DNA of 64,000 nucleotides, from the NCBI RefSeq assembly GCF_001949145.1, contig NW_019091361.1, positions 3,812,192 through 3,876,191 on the forward strand, read 5' to 3'. This document shows positions 45,031-57,100 of this stretch, one piece after another. Position 1 is the stretch's first letter, and each line of letters starts with the position of its first letter. Below the pieces are notes generated by a model. That model had not been told where the DNA came from and ran no database searches. It worked only from the letters and a program-made list of their open reading frames with translations. This DNA comes from Acanthaster planci (Eukaryota > Echinodermata > Asteroidea > Valvatida > Acanthasteridae). The position numbers and the translations under genes were made by a program.

Positions 45031-45410
45031 TCCTCGACACTGATGCCAGCGGGTCTGCAGTTGGTGATGTGCTGTCAAAAGCAGAGCCTTGACCAAGCAG
45101 GAGAGGAATTATTGCGTGACGAGAAAGGAACTGCTGGTCATTGTGCCCTTTGTAAAGAAGTACCATCATTATCTTTATGAGACTCGCTTCAGGGTTTGTA
45201 CAGATCACCGGACCCTGGAGTGGATGTTTGGTGCTCGAGATCCCAAGGACAGCATGCAAGATGGCTACAGAAGCTCAGCATCTATGACTTTGTCATTGAG
45301 CATCGTTCCGGTAGACGTCCAGGAAATGCTGATGCATTGTCCAGGAAATGACTCCCTAACTATGACCACGTATCGATGGAGGAAATCAGCCCCGGCACTA
45401 AGGTGAGCAT
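45030..45410 (+). pseudogene. Gypsy RNase H region, broken
   Basis: Short segments in shifting frames: a FILDTDASGSAVGDVLS block near 45029-45080, then ERNYCVTRKELLVIVPFVKK, RVCTDHRTLEWMFG and a terminal NADALS-like stretch before 45360. It would degrade RNA in RNA-DNA hybrids. Confidence 0.8.
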
Positions 45411-45419
45411 TAAAGATTT

Positions 45420-45645
45420 GCGACAGCCCCAGATGAATCACGTAGGGCGCAGCGTGGTGCAGGCAACTTCCCGGCCGGCACAGGACACCCCACCATTGGA
45501 GAAGGCAACTGGGTCCCCGGGTCCGGTAGCCTCTCCACAGGTGACAACAGCCCAGCCCCCGGAGATAGTAGCCTCACTGCCGAAACAAACACTGAAGGCA
45601 GTGCATCGACCAGGGGGAGATGCAGAGCTAGGAGGTTCCAGGTAG
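45420..45645 (+). other. Second Pro-rich linker between RNase H and integrase
   Basis: Reads RPAQDTPPLEKATGSPGPV and similar Pro/Ala/Ser-rich text. Composition is like the 43047 linker but repeats are not regular. Confidence 0.5.
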
Positions 45646-45894
45646 CGTCCAGATGCCAATGCCACAGAGGTTAGTTATGAGCAGCTGGCCAGGTCACAGC
45701 GATGTAATGAGGACTTGAAGGAAGTGCTGCAGTGAGTGGTGCATGGTCGACGGCCGTCCTGGGAGAGTGTGGCACCCTTGAGCAAAGGGATCAAATTCTG
45801 GCCGGCTCGCTTTAAGCAGCTGGTGGTAGAGCAAAAAGCCCTGTGTATCCAGTGGGAGCCCAGTCGACCAGCTGAAAAGCCCCGACTGAGAATT

Positions 45895-46430
45895 TTGGAA
45901 CCCCGGGAACTGCAACCTGCCATACTGAGGCATTATCATGACGAGAAAACCGGAGGACATCTCGGTGTTGCAAAAAACTTTGCTAAACTGTGCAGAAGCA
46001 ACTTCAATTGGTCTTCTATGCGTCAGTCGGCTCGCCGCTGGGTCCAACGGTGCCTACAGTGTCAGAGACGGAAACCGCCAGGTGGGGCCCCTCCCTCCCA
46101 CTGGCCAGGGTAACCGGTACATCATCGTGGTGGGAGACTATTTCACCAAGTGGACTGAGTGTTATGCAGTTCCATCACACTGCCAAGACCGTTGCAACCA
46201 AACTCGTGGATGAGTTCGTCGCCAGGTTCGGTGTTCCCTAGAAGTCCACTCCGACCAAGGGAGGGAATTCGAATCTGAGATTTACACAGAACTGTGCTAA
46301 ATCCTCGGCCTCATAAAGACCCGCACCACTCCATACTACCCCAGGTCCGCCGGAATGATTGAGCGTTTCAACTGGACGATCGAAGCCATGCTGAGTCTGT
46401 GGGTGAAAAAAATCACAGCCTGACTGGGAC
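45895..46430 (+). pseudogene. Gypsy integrase, broken
   Basis: The HHCC zinc finger reads HYHDEKTGGHLGVAKNF then CRSNF..WVQRCLQCQRRK (45930-46075). The catalytic core follows in several frames: DYFTKWTECYAVPSH, a VHSDQGREFES block near 46240-46275 and a RTTPYYPRSAGMIERFN block near 46323-46372, which holds the region of the last catalytic acidic residue. In-frame stops occur throughout. Confidence 0.88.
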
Positions 46431-46676
46431 GAGCATATTGTATATTGTGTACTGGAAGTTGGCAGATCATGACACTACAAAGGAGACACCCAATGCGATG
46501 ATGTTGGCCGCGAGGTGAGGATGCCGGTAGACCTACTGTTAGGTGCCACCCCAGAAGAGACCCATATTAATCCATGTGAGTACGCCCAAAATCTTCAAGA
46601 GAAGTTGAAGTTGGCCCACGAGGTTGCCAGGAAGCCAGCAGTACACAAATGAGGGGCCCAGAAGAAGCATTACGAA

Positions 46677-47060
46677 TTGAATGCACTGCAGGGGGTCTAT
46701 AACAAGGGAGATGTGGTGTGGCTCCATTGCAAGGCAAAGAAGAAGGGAATTTGCCCAAAGATGACCCTAAGCTGGACTGGTCCCTTCGTCGTACTGGAGA
46801 GACTGTCTGATGTGGTGTACAGGATTCGGAAAACCCCTCTTTCCAGTCCGCAGGTGGTTCACGCAGACAGGCTGAAGTATGCGAAGGAGTTAGTGCAGGG
46901 GACTGTGGATTCAAAGAGTTTGAACTGGCATCACCATCAAGACAGCCAGGAAGCCCCAGCGCGGGCGGCCCCTCCGCCGAAGCGGACAATCAACGGCATG
47001 CGACTTGCTCAGATCCGAAGAGAAGCGACCACGAACGCGCCGAGGCAGAGCAGTTCGTAA
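46677..47060 (+). pseudogene. Gypsy integrase C-terminal GPF module
   Basis: Reads GDVVWLHCKAKKKGICPK, then LSWTGPFVVLERLSDVVYRI and VVHADRLKY. This GPY/F module follows the core in many Ty3/Gypsy integrases. A basic tail follows to the stop at 47058. Confidence 0.8.
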
Positions 47061-48135
47061 GCCCCAGCGATACTTGCAGCAAGTGTACCCTTGCCCTAAC
47101 CGTAATAAGCCTGCAGAGGGCGCTATCGACCATCATCATTAACACATTGAGCTGGGACGGGAACAGAAAGTGATGGAACAACAGTAGTAGTGCGGACAAC
47201 AGTATGCGTCGTCTTACAATAGATACAGACATGAGAAAGCAGCGCATGAAGGGCGGTCCTTTCGTTATGGACAATGCCCCCAGAGCTACAGGCAGGCTGA
47301 CTACCTGGCTTGACACGCCAGATCCCACGAGGCGGCAGCCGGTGGAGGGGCCTAATTCGACATTAACCAACATTCTCGTGGACAGCCAAGTTGCGATAAA
47401 ATTAATGGACACTTATTCAGACATCTTTCTAACGGTGATTTGTATAGTTAACTATAACTCTCTTTCGTGTCTTCTGATAATGTTAACTGTTAGTGCCAAA
47501 ATAAATCCCGTGAAAGTATTATAGCGCCCTCTGTTGTTCACAGACATTTAGGCTGTAATGATGGGATGTCAACGCGGGGCATTGCTCGTTTTTTCATGAG
47601 CTGAGTGGAATTGACGGTGGAGGAAAAAAGTTTTTTCAACTTCTGCATCTTTCTCCTAGGTTAATCTCTTGAAGGAATTGAAGGAAAGAATTTGGAAGCC
47701 TCTGTAAGACTAAGAGCTTTGTAACCCTTTGTACAAGTACCTTTTATAAACGTTTAACTAGCGTTTATCACATGTATGGAGTTTTGACAAGTTACGCAGA
47801 ATTACAATTTGGAAGAGACAGTTGAAACGTACACCAGCGTGAACTATTGCCTTTATTTTAGTGCACAGTATAGACTGATATAGCTTCAAAGAACTGCTAG
47901 AGCATTGGAAACTTCTGGGTATGCTTGCAGGCCCAGTCCATTCACTCAATTACTAGATGTACGTGAAACAGAGAGAAGGTGGGCAATAGAGTACGTTAAG
48001 AAGGGCCCATGAACCGATAAAAGGGCACGTACACTAACTAAACGTTATTTAAATAGCTTTTCAAAAAAATTTAATAAGAAGGAAAAGTGTTTGTTACCCC
48101 TATTTAGGAGAATAGGCCATTTTTGGGAGGGGCAG
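47061..48135. other. Non-coding tail of the Gypsy element
   Basis: Between integrase and 3' LTR. A 106-codon ORF at 47204-47524 and others show no motifs, and no envelope is recognised. A purine-rich GGGAGGGGCAG (48125-48135) directly before the LTR is the likely polypurine tract. Confidence 0.6.
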
Positions 48136-48979
48136 TGTAGTGGACTATTTGTTTTCCATAGTTCCAAGTCAACGGCGCCACCGGAGTGGCTCCGGCGACG
48201 CGCACCTGGCTGGCCTGGTTTTGGAATTTGGCCGGCGCGCGCTCCGAAAATAGGTAGCTATAAATAGATCGCTTCAATTGGCTTGTTTTGTTGGGTACGC
48301 GGGAAGGGCTTGGCTGGATTCCAGGACTGGGTCAATAGAGGGATCCCAATACGAAGCTTTTAGCGTCGATCTGCGCACTTGCGCGTTTGAAAACGAGGCT
48401 GTATGTGTCAGTTTTCAATTCTTAATCCGATCAGACGATTGAAAGTAAGGAGTCGAGACACAGAATACATAAAGGTATGATAAATTTAGACTTTTCAGGC
48501 TGCAAATTTTTGTGGAAGAGTCTTTTAGGATGACTCGACACGTATTATCAAAAGAAAAAATAACGACAATTTACCGCGAACTAACGTACCTGCGATGGTC
48601 GTGTATCTTGTCCAGTGGGCGTGGTTTAAACTGAAGTGGTGTCACTTACGAACGGGATACTGTATGTACTGTGTCGACTCCGCGGGCGGGCGATAAAGTT
48701 CAACACAGAGAGCCTCGGTTTCGATGCATGTATGCGCAGACGGCGCTAATGTGAAATCCCTATATACTATTGCTTCAATGTTATACTTTTCCTGACAGTG
48801 TGCTTTTGTATGTGGAGAACGATCAGTTGTCTTTTTGGAAGCTTTGTGGCAGGTAGCCGATCTTAATTTATTGAAATAAGTAACTGAGTTTGGAGTTTAA
48901 AGCCTTGATAGAGCTGTGTCCCCTTTTTCAAGCGTTTGGCTGGATTGGAGGATAAGAGCCCAATTAGGTTTACGCTATA
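48136..48979 (+). repeat. 3' LTR of the Gypsy element, split by an insertion
   Basis: Begins TGTAGTGGACTATTTG and ends TTTACGCTATA, matching the 5' LTR in two parts (48136-48336 and 48771-48979). By eye the LTRs differ by many substitutions and small indels, which points to an old insertion. Confidence 0.9.
48337..48770. mobile_element. 434-bp element nested in the Gypsy 3' LTR
   Basis: Interrupts 'gtcaat|tgct', which is continuous in the 5' LTR near 41528. The left end AGAGGGATCCCAATACGAAG and right end (reverse complement ATAGGGATTTCACATTAGCG) are imperfect inverted repeats that both lead into GCG(C/T)CG(A/T)(T)CTGCGCA. Half of the same element is at 33993-34198. Confidence 0.8.
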
Positions 48980-49176
48980 ATAATAATAATTAAGGTATCT
49001 TAGGGTTGTTTATTTCTGAAGTCACGCATGTTTTTGTTACGTCAAGAGACACTGGGCCAATCACGTCAAACCGTCCGATTCCTAACACCCCAGTCAACGT
49101 AGACTTGAATTAGCCATCGCTTCACATAAACAGTACACAGTACACTGCTCACAGAGCGCCCTCTCTTGATAGCCTT
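48980..49176. other. Short unassigned stretch right of the Gypsy element
   Basis: Starts with an ATAATAATAAT run next to the LTR. Nothing else is recognised, except that on the minus strand an AATAAA near 49008 could serve the ORF at 49177-49665. Confidence 0.4.
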
Positions 49177-49665
49177 TCAACAATATTCAGCGTCAATGTC
49201 AAAGAGGGTACAACGTGTGTCACCAATTTCAGTGGCTGGGTTCAGGTTGCTTGTTCTCACATGTTCACGAACAGCTTGATTTGTTGTTTGGCGTTGGTCG
49301 GCCGCTCGAACACTGGGAATGTACAATCGTCCATTATCGCTGGTAGTTAGTGGCAAGCAACATGGTGGCGTCCATGTACCTTCGTTGAGGTTTAGTGTTT
49401 CGATAATCAGGCTGAATTCTTTTATATTAAAAAAAGGAACATCTCTTTCTGTGTTATGGAAAATTATTACTGTTAATTTTGCAAAACTTCCCATTGTCTC
49501 CGGTTTTGTAAGCCACAGCGCTATTTTTGCGGCTGCTTTCAAAAATCCAAATCCCACAAGTTTTTCCGTGTGTACATGCTCCTGTAAAATACTGACGAGG
49601 GGGTGGTGTGTGATCCTGTTCCAAGAAGAATGTTCATGGGTAGTGTTCCCGCCGTTTGAGCGCAA
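49177..49665 (-). CDS. Hypothetical ORF (162 aa), uncertain
   Basis: Among the longest ORFs here not explained by a known element, starting MRSNGGNTTHEHSSWN. No signal peptide, membrane segment or known motif is visible. The opposite strand is also open for 140 codons (49319-49741), so the openness may be chance or composition. It could be a single-exon gene, a fragment of one, or nothing. Confidence 0.22.
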   Translation of the reverse strand: MRSNGGNTTHEHSSWNRITHHPLVSILQEHVHTEKLVGFGFLKAAAKIALWLTKPETMGSFAKLTVIIFHNTERDVPFFNIKEFSLIIETLNLNEGTWTPPCCLPLTTSDNGRLYIPSVRAADQRQTTNQAVREHVRTSNLNPATEIGDTRCTLFDIDAEYC

Positions 49666-49997
49666 GAAGAAGAAAGCCGTATTAAGAACAAGCCGCCCGG
49701 ACCCGATTACTAGTCAGGGATTTCTGAACTCAGAATTGTAAGTGGACACAAGAGGGCGCGAAGCATAACGCAGACGTCACGGGAAAATCCCGACTTGAGT
49801 CAAGTCTACAGTCAACGGAGTTTTCAGACAGGGACGGTATTTTTCCACCCCAACGGACGCGTGTCTAGCCGCTCGGAGACCTTCCGGTTCGTGCTGCCCG
49901 ACTCATCACAGACATATAAACCTGTTTGTATGTCTGTGGACGCCACGCTCTAAGTTAGAGGGCGTCCTCGTCGAGGGGCGTGAAGTCACAGTATCAG

Positions 49998-50004
49998 NNN
50001 NNNN
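49998..50004. other. Assembly gap (seven N)
   Basis: Run of N immediately before duplication copy 2. Single Ns also occur at 4083 and 35117. Confidence 0.99.
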
Positions 50005-50280
50005 TGCAAACCTGTTAAATTGCTTTCCTTTTGGATGTTTTCCCTCTCACCATGAATGTCAGAGCAGCGGGTAAATACATGATTTTTAAAAACCACGATA
50101 CATGTTTTGCTGGGAAAGTACAGTCCGGACAATTTGTTTATTCGTGCAGATTAGGGGTGGGTTACTAATGGTAGTTGTTCTCGTTGGTGAAACTGTTTAT
50201 TCTCTGTTTTGTCCTTAACCATACAGGCAAAATAAGACCTCTCTATGGTTATAATGCTTCTCAGGTGGTCTTCCAACCTT

Positions 50281-50446
50281 TAGACATAGACATCACATCA
50301 AAAACGATTCAGTTGGAGCAAAGTGCGCATAAAATGGCAGTAATTGAAAAAATGGTCCAACTAAGTAATTTTTGAAAAAGTAGTTACTACATGCGCACTT
50401 TGCTCCAGCTGAATAGATTTCTATATGATGTCTTTGAGGTTAGAAC
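50281..50446. mobile_element. Inverted-repeat element (MITE-like)
   Basis: Inner arms GATTCAGTTGGAGCAAAGTG (50306-50330) and 50391-50415 pair almost perfectly. Outer arms around 50281 and 50446 pair loosely (GACATAGACATCACAT versus ATATGATGTCTTTGAGGTT). Absent from the equivalent place in copy 1 (near 25740). Confidence 0.65.
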
Positions 50447-51375
50447 TCTTTTCATTTTTTTTGGGTGGTCATCATTATTGTTATCGGCAAATCAGCATTT
50501 TAATGTACCTGGAAACCTCGCTTCTAGAATGGTATAATCATTTTTTTTAATTTTCAGTCTATTACAATATCTGTTTAATTTCACTTTTAGTATCCCTTGA
50601 CATTTACAGGAGTTCCCTTTTTCCCACTTGAAGCAACATAATTGCCAGCATATTTGTTTAGATTTTGATGACGTTTTTATTACAATTCAGAGGTTAAAGT
50701 GAGTTTGGACTGCAATCTTTTTACACGGGGGCTTAAATTCTAATATCTTATGTCACTTACATGTATCTTATATCAACCTGGCTCACTTCCAAACAGCTTT
50801 GCCTTAAGGTTTCAGCATTATAAGTTGTATATTCCCGGATATCCCAGTTCAATGTACACGAGCTGCAGGGCCTGATTATTTCGCGTGGATCTGGATCACG
50901 ATCAGTGACCTGACCTCGGTTCACCGACACCAACGCCAGCGTAGTGGATAGAGCGAACCGGATTTGGGATCGTTGTCAAGATCCAGATCCTTGTGAAGCA
51001 AACTTGCCCTGTGACATTTACAATTTCAAACCACAAAGGCGACAATGCATAGTCTTGTTTTCTGGGCACTTTATGTCTGCCAAACTTGTCCAATACTGGG
51101 ATTAGAGAAGGTCAATGCAATCTCACAGCGACAGAGAGAAATTCGAATCCAATCTGAATTTGACTTACTTGGCTCAATCTGATATGATCTGATGATAGAA
51201 TTCGTGTCTCAATCCGAAACCGACAAAGAGTACTGAATCCTTATCCGACAGAATACGAATATATATCAACAAAAACCTGATATGTATGTTGCCAGTCACA
51301 AGCTTGATTGTAGAATTTATGTACACGTATGTCTGATAACGTTGAAGTCCTAAACATAAATTGTTCACGAAGGGT

Positions 51376-51553
51376 GCAATCCTTGACAAAATTGTTAGGA
51401 CACTTAGCAATAGCCGTACGCTTTCCAGCCCCCTCCCCAACTCTCCTGGTCGATGTTGTCATGTCCAGCCGGAGCGTAGACCGCGCATAGACCCAACATT
51501 GATAGGGGGTCTGGGGATTGAAGGCCCAAGGAGATTAAATTGTCCGGGATTGT
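51376..51553 (+). mobile_element. MITE copy A (CAATCCTxGACAAA ends)
   Basis: About 80% like the copy at 53974-54158. Starts CAATCCTTGACAAAATTGTT and ends TTGTCCGGGATTGT, an inverted match. Shares TCATGTCCAGCCGGAGCG and CATAGACCCAACATTGAT. Confidence 0.75.
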
Positions 51554-52508
51554 CTAACTTGGTTCATAATTGTGTATGTGTATACCACGCCGTTCAGGGG
51601 GTGTGTCGTGAAGCGTCGTTTTTAGAAAATACAGGTTTAAAATATATCGCTATTTTATGGCCGCACTGTACAATTAAAAGAAGGGAAAACCAGTATCTAT
51701 TTTTGTATTGTGTAACCATAGCCAAGTGTGTTATTGGGGTAGGCAAATCCTATGGGGAAAAGAATCGAAATGCATTTTTAGGGGAGTGATTTCAAGGCAC
51801 AATGGGCGCTTTACAGGGTGTTATGTTTGTGGGAGTACATTGTATTAGATGCTCCAAAGCATTTCGCCGGACATATATCTATTTTTTAAACATGAAATGT
51901 CCATTTAGGACTGGACACACCATAAAACTGTGCGAGATTTCTGTTTTTGAGTTATTCAGTCATTTTGTCGAGAAAGGAGAGACTCAAGTTCTTTAATGAT
52001 GTGATGCAGCTCACCGCTGGCAGTGTGCCTTCAACATCGACTCCATGGGCTGCGTGCGCGTTCCTTCTCTAGCCCTGGTCGTGTAGAATACGAAAATGAC
52101 GCTGACTGACTATCCAGGATGATTACATCAATCGCGCGTGGGAAGCTGCATGCTCGCGCCCACACTCTCTTACACGTCACGCACGTGTAAATGCGTCGCA
52201 CGTTAACACACTCACTAAAGTCCTAATTTAAATTATGCAGTTACCGGGTTACATCGCGCAAGGCATGGTGGGAACCAACATGGCGCGACAAGATCGTATC
52301 CATTGATCTCCAATATGATCGTATCGTACCCATGGGTTGATGCAACCTCGTTCACATGGGTGCAATCTTGTCGCCAAGTGAAGGAACGCGAACGCACACG
52401 CAGCCCATGAAATCGAGGATGGGTTGGTGTTTTTTATGTATCGCGCGCGCCCTGTTATTTTAGAGAGTGCTCCGCGCTGTTGAGTGCACGCATTGATATC
52501 CATTCTGG

Positions 52509-52748
52509 GGGCCAATTTCATAGAGCTGCTTAAGCACAAAATTTGCTAAAGCAGAATAAAACTTTACTAAATAAACAAAGATTGCCAGCTCAAACTCTAT
52601 CTGATTGTTATGCTAACCAAAAACAGCTAAATACAATCCCAATACAATATTCATCACATGGAGTTTTGGCTGGTTACCTCATTTATCAAGTAAGGTTTTT
52701 TTGCGCTTAAGCAAATTTTGTGTTAAGCAGCTCTATGAAATTGGCCCT
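52509..52748. mobile_element. MITE with ~60-bp inverted repeats
   Basis: Left end GGGCCAATTTCATAGAGCTG pairs with the right end TATGAAATTGGCCCT. The pairing extends about 60 bases on each side through CTTAAGCACAAAATTTGCT. No coding capacity. Confidence 0.85.
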
Positions 52749-53973
52749 CTAGATGGGACATCGCGTCCAAAACGCGCCCCGCATAGGCGTTTTTGCCGAA
52801 GGGTAAATAATAAGCGTTGCGAATTTTGTTGAGGACACTTTCAAACGGAGTTTTCAAAAATTGGTTGAGGTTATTCTACTTCAGTCGTCAGATGTCGAAG
52901 AAAAACTGAATTCTGCATCTGGAATGGTAAATTTGGAAAGAACAATGGTTGAGCTGTGTGCAGTGAATTGCCAGAGATCGATGCTAAATCAAGTTTGGAA
53001 AAAGGAACAGCTTTGGACATGTGATCCATGGCTGCACGTACGTTTCGCTCCCATTCAACGTGTGGAAATTAATGAATTCGACCGCGCGGCGGTTACATGA
53101 CCAGGCCCTCGTGAATCATACGGAATTGCCCTTAGCAACTTGCCAATCCTTTTGTGGAGCCTTCTTGGTTTGAAGACCTCCTTTGCTCAATATTAACAAA
53201 CAATCACATTGAAACTCTGTGTACGTGGTCTAGAAGGCTTAAAGCGAATAAAACACCACAGAATCATGAAAGGAAATGCTACATAAATATGAAATTTAGC
53301 CTCAAAGTGGTTGCTAAGATGATAAACTATTTCCATTTCACACTCCTGCGCAGCGTGATATACCTGTTTTACATGCACAAAACCGATCCAGCCACGTACC
53401 GTGCACAGTACGTGTACACTGCTGCTTGTTACACGCACACATACGCCGCGGTACGCGGGTGTGTACGTGTACATGGAAATTCTCGTTGGAGCTGGTGTTC
53501 ATGTTAATGTGGTTCATGCATGTATAGTACATGTACAACTGGGGATATATACCGTAAATTTCAACATTTCCTGGCAATGTTATAATAACAGATAGACCTC
53601 GTTTTCAATAATAGTGATGAAAATGTTTCGGCAAGAATTATTACTTTTGAAAAAGTGAAAATAGCACGCAAATTTCATGAAATGAAGCAGCTGCTTGTCT
53701 GGTACGAATTCTCATGGTCCTCAATACATATGCAAATGACCCTAAAATGGGATATGTGCTGTTAATAATTTTCCTCTTAAACATACGTGGGTGAGGGTGG
53801 AGATAATTATACAAGCATCACAATGCTTGTGATGTTTGGAGGGTAAATGCGGTGCATTTGATGTTCATTTCAAGTTAGTGTCAATTCGAATTGGCCGATG
53901 CCGGAAATTTTTTGCACACTCTAAGTAACCAGACCCTCCCCACACACACCCAAACAGGTATGCGCGAACTCAG

Positions 53974-54158
53974 ACAATCCTGGACAAAATTGTTGGGACA
54001 CTTGGCAATAGCCGTACGATCTCCAACCCCTCCACACTCCCATCCCCCCGGTCAATGTTATCATGTCCAGCCGGAGCGCACACCGCACGCATAGACCCAA
54101 CATTGATGGGGGATCCGGGGGTTTGAGGCTAGGCCCGACGAGATTTGTCCAGGATTGT
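53974..54158 (+). mobile_element. MITE copy B (ACAATCCTGGACAAA ends)
   Basis: Starts ACAATCCTGGACAAAATTGT and ends TTTGTCCAGGATTGT, exact inverted termini of about 15 bases. 185 bp, non-coding. Confidence 0.8.
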
Positions 54159-57100
54159 AGGTCGTAAATAGAGACGTCATCAATAAGTATTTTGGTGTAA
54201 TCTCAGAGTTTCTTTTGGGCGCAAATACTGATGAACCCTCCCATGTATAAGAAAAAGTTTCACACAAGTTTCACTTAGGCAATAAAATTATGCGGTTGGA
54301 AATATTCACTTTGTTTTAACCTAAGGTGGTCACGCAGTGTCTGCTCACTACTCGTAAATAATTGTGTTTGGTCGACACAAACCTTTGTCTCATTGTCTGA
54401 ACAGATAAATGGAGGTCTCCAGAACACACACAGGAAATATTGAGCATTCTGGCAATTTATGCTAAGAATTATGCACGTTGAAATCCACCCCACCCCAATT
54501 TCCCCAGCCCCAAACCAGCCACCATCACTAAAGCGCACAGCAGAGGTCCACTGGGTGCTTGCATACTCAAAATCCTGCAGGTGTTGACATTCAAGTAATA
54601 GTAGGCTAGCAGTCAGTAATTGCCAGGGCGTCAATCGGTGGAAGACAGGGTGGACATGTTCCAACCCCCACTTTCAAAGTGGAGAAATATCCTATCGTTT
54701 GCCCCCCCCCGACTTTTCTTCCAGATCCTAAATAAAATGTAGGGGCCTACATTTCCAGATTTGCTGTTTATATTTCCCAAATCTTTCCTCTTATGGGGGA
54801 AAAGTCGGAATGATAAACAAAAAAGGTTCTAAACTTGCATAAGATTTCAAAAGATTTTCAAAGATAGAAATTATTTCAAAAATGAAAAAAATCCCCCCAA
54901 AAGATTTTGCTTTAAAAACAGAGTTAGTGTGGTCAGAACTGCTACAGATCACATTACATCAGAGCATGTATACTTCAAATTTCCTGGTGCTCTAAAGTGG
55001 ACACCAGACCTCATGCCGTTAGGGCTTTGGGCTTCATGCTCCCATCAGTTCTGATCGGGGTTATGCCCCCCCCCCACACACACACACTTTTGAAAAGCGA
55101 TTGACACCCATGTTGATTGTTAAACTGGTGTAAGAGAGGCGGTAGACGGCCACACAGAAAGAGGGATCAGGGAGAGGGAAGTATAAACAAACGAATAAAG
55201 TGCTCAGCAACAGGCCAGGGTTTCCCCAGTTGGCCTGGTCGGCACATGAATTAACTCAACATTATAGGAGACTGTACAGTCTAAAAATTTTACGGTCCTC
55301 TACGAAACAAAGAATTTCATGTAAATCGGCTTAAGCAATATGCAAAAATTTAAACAAAAACACGGAAACAACTGCTAATTTTTAGTGTCTCGGTTGCTCC
55401 GAGGGTTCCTGCAATACTCTCGAAAGATATAGAAAATAAATGTCAAGACAGCCACTCACAATAACAGAACTATTTCAATAAAACCCTTTTACCAGAAAAA
55501 CAAATCGACGCAATGTTGAATTTATGCGGGTTGGTCCACACTGTTAAAATTGGGAACGGTTTTTCATGTAACAACCGGGTTATACTGAATATTCACATGA
55601 TAAATTCAAATTTCAGGCTTTTGTGACATTTTCCTTAAAAGGGGCGCATCTCGGAGGGGAACAAGAGACCAAAAATGGAATACAAACTTAGAAAACTTAT
55701 TAATTTTCACAGAAAATCTAAACTGTGATCCATCCTCAATATGTACATTCTGTCTGAAATTCGCGCTTAAAGTCTGTACCACAAGAATTAACTGAGGAAG
55801 TCAAATTAAAGTAACATTTAATTAATCCAAAGGTGCCAATTTACATTTTATACTTTAATATTTCTAACATTCAACCAAACTCATTATCCAAATTATATGC
55901 TTTATTTGCTCCGGACGCTCATTTCTGCATTCAGTGAAGTATATAAAACTACACGCTTTTTCGTGAAGGCCTATGTGAAAACGATGGCAAAAATACATTT
56001 AAAAATACACGATTTTCTAATGCATCGTTTTCAACCACATCAAGAAAGGACAACACTTTTTAATTTTTCTCCACCCAATCACCAACATCACTTCCTGAAA
56101 AGTGATATTGCCCAGCAGAGGACGTTTATCGCCAATCATGTTTTGACTTACCATTTCAAATTTCAGTTTTGTATCCAATAAAACAAACAAAAACAACATA
56201 AAAAATGAAATTAAACTTAAAGGCAAACAAACAAATTAAAAAAAAACAAAAAAGATAAAGCAATACGGTATGTCCACATTGTGGAAATGACTGCAAGATG
56301 GTAATTAGAAAACTGAAGTCTCGACGCGTAAAAGACGCACTAAGACAAACGATGTCGAAGGAAATCATGTGGTCGGCGGGCACTTTTGAGTTCAAAATAG
56401 CAGGGGTAGGTTTTGCTTGTCTGAGTATACTAGAGATTCACTTGATATAAATGTCCGGGGTTTTTAGCACTAATAGAAAAATTCCTCGCAGGTGGAATTT
56501 GAAAAAAGTCATCTATGAACAAATTGATTTGAATCTACTCATGATTCCAAATTAGGAAGCGACTCAGTACTTGATGTAAACCAAAATAGCCTTTTCAAGT
56601 TAGCGGAACCGGGAAGTGCATGGTGCTCTGTAGACTACCATGCAGATTGACTGATTTGATGGCTTTGCTGAATGATCAAACTATGCATGGAATATTTAAT
56701 AAGTACCAGCAGATATTCGGGACAAAATAGAGGGCTTCATTTTAAGGGCACGCAACATTGCAAATGTGACAATACCCAGAAAATGAAGGGAAAAATAACA
56801 AAAACAACAGCGACAACAACCAAATAATGCAGGCCAATTCCAGGTTGGTTAGTGCACAGGTATTCATTGGGACCACATAAGCAATTCTTTCAGATTCCTA
56901 AATTTTTCAAGGCTATTTCGTCACGACGTGTAATAAATCTGGGGTTTTTATTTTGAAAAACTTTTCTAACGATAATGGTCAGTTTGTCAGTGTTTGATAC
57001 ACTGCACTCGGATCTCCGAGCTACACGGCATGCAAAAGTCTCATTAAATTAAGGAAGTAAAAATCCTGACTTATCTTAACAAATAATCAGTTAACCAGGG

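Larger units (their letters stand above)
41323..48979 (+). mobile_element. Ty3/Gypsy LTR retrotransposon, degenerate
   Basis: Bounded by LTRs (41323-41740 and 48136-48979, the latter interrupted). The order gag, protease, RT, RNase H, integrase with a GPF module is diagnostic of Ty3/Gypsy. No envelope ORF is seen between integrase and the 3' LTR. ATAA abuts both outer ends and may be the target duplication. Pol carries many stops and frameshifts and the RT active site reads YLDN instead of YxDD, so the copy cannot move on its own. Gag is still a full-length ORF. Confidence 0.93.
51372..54165. mobile_element. 2.8-kb insertion private to copy 2, bounded by two MITE copies
   Basis: Copy 1 reads continuously from 'ttgttcacgaag' (27332) to 'gacgacatcaaataagtat', whereas copy 2 has 2.8 kb between the same flanks. 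Each end carries a ~180-bp TIR element in the same orientation (51376-51553, 53974-54158). The interior holds another MITE and no recognisable transposase. Confidence 0.65.

Noticed and set aside
53154-53595. ORFs of 64-117 codons on both strands
   Set aside because: They sit in the private insertion of copy 2 and lack motifs or conservation.
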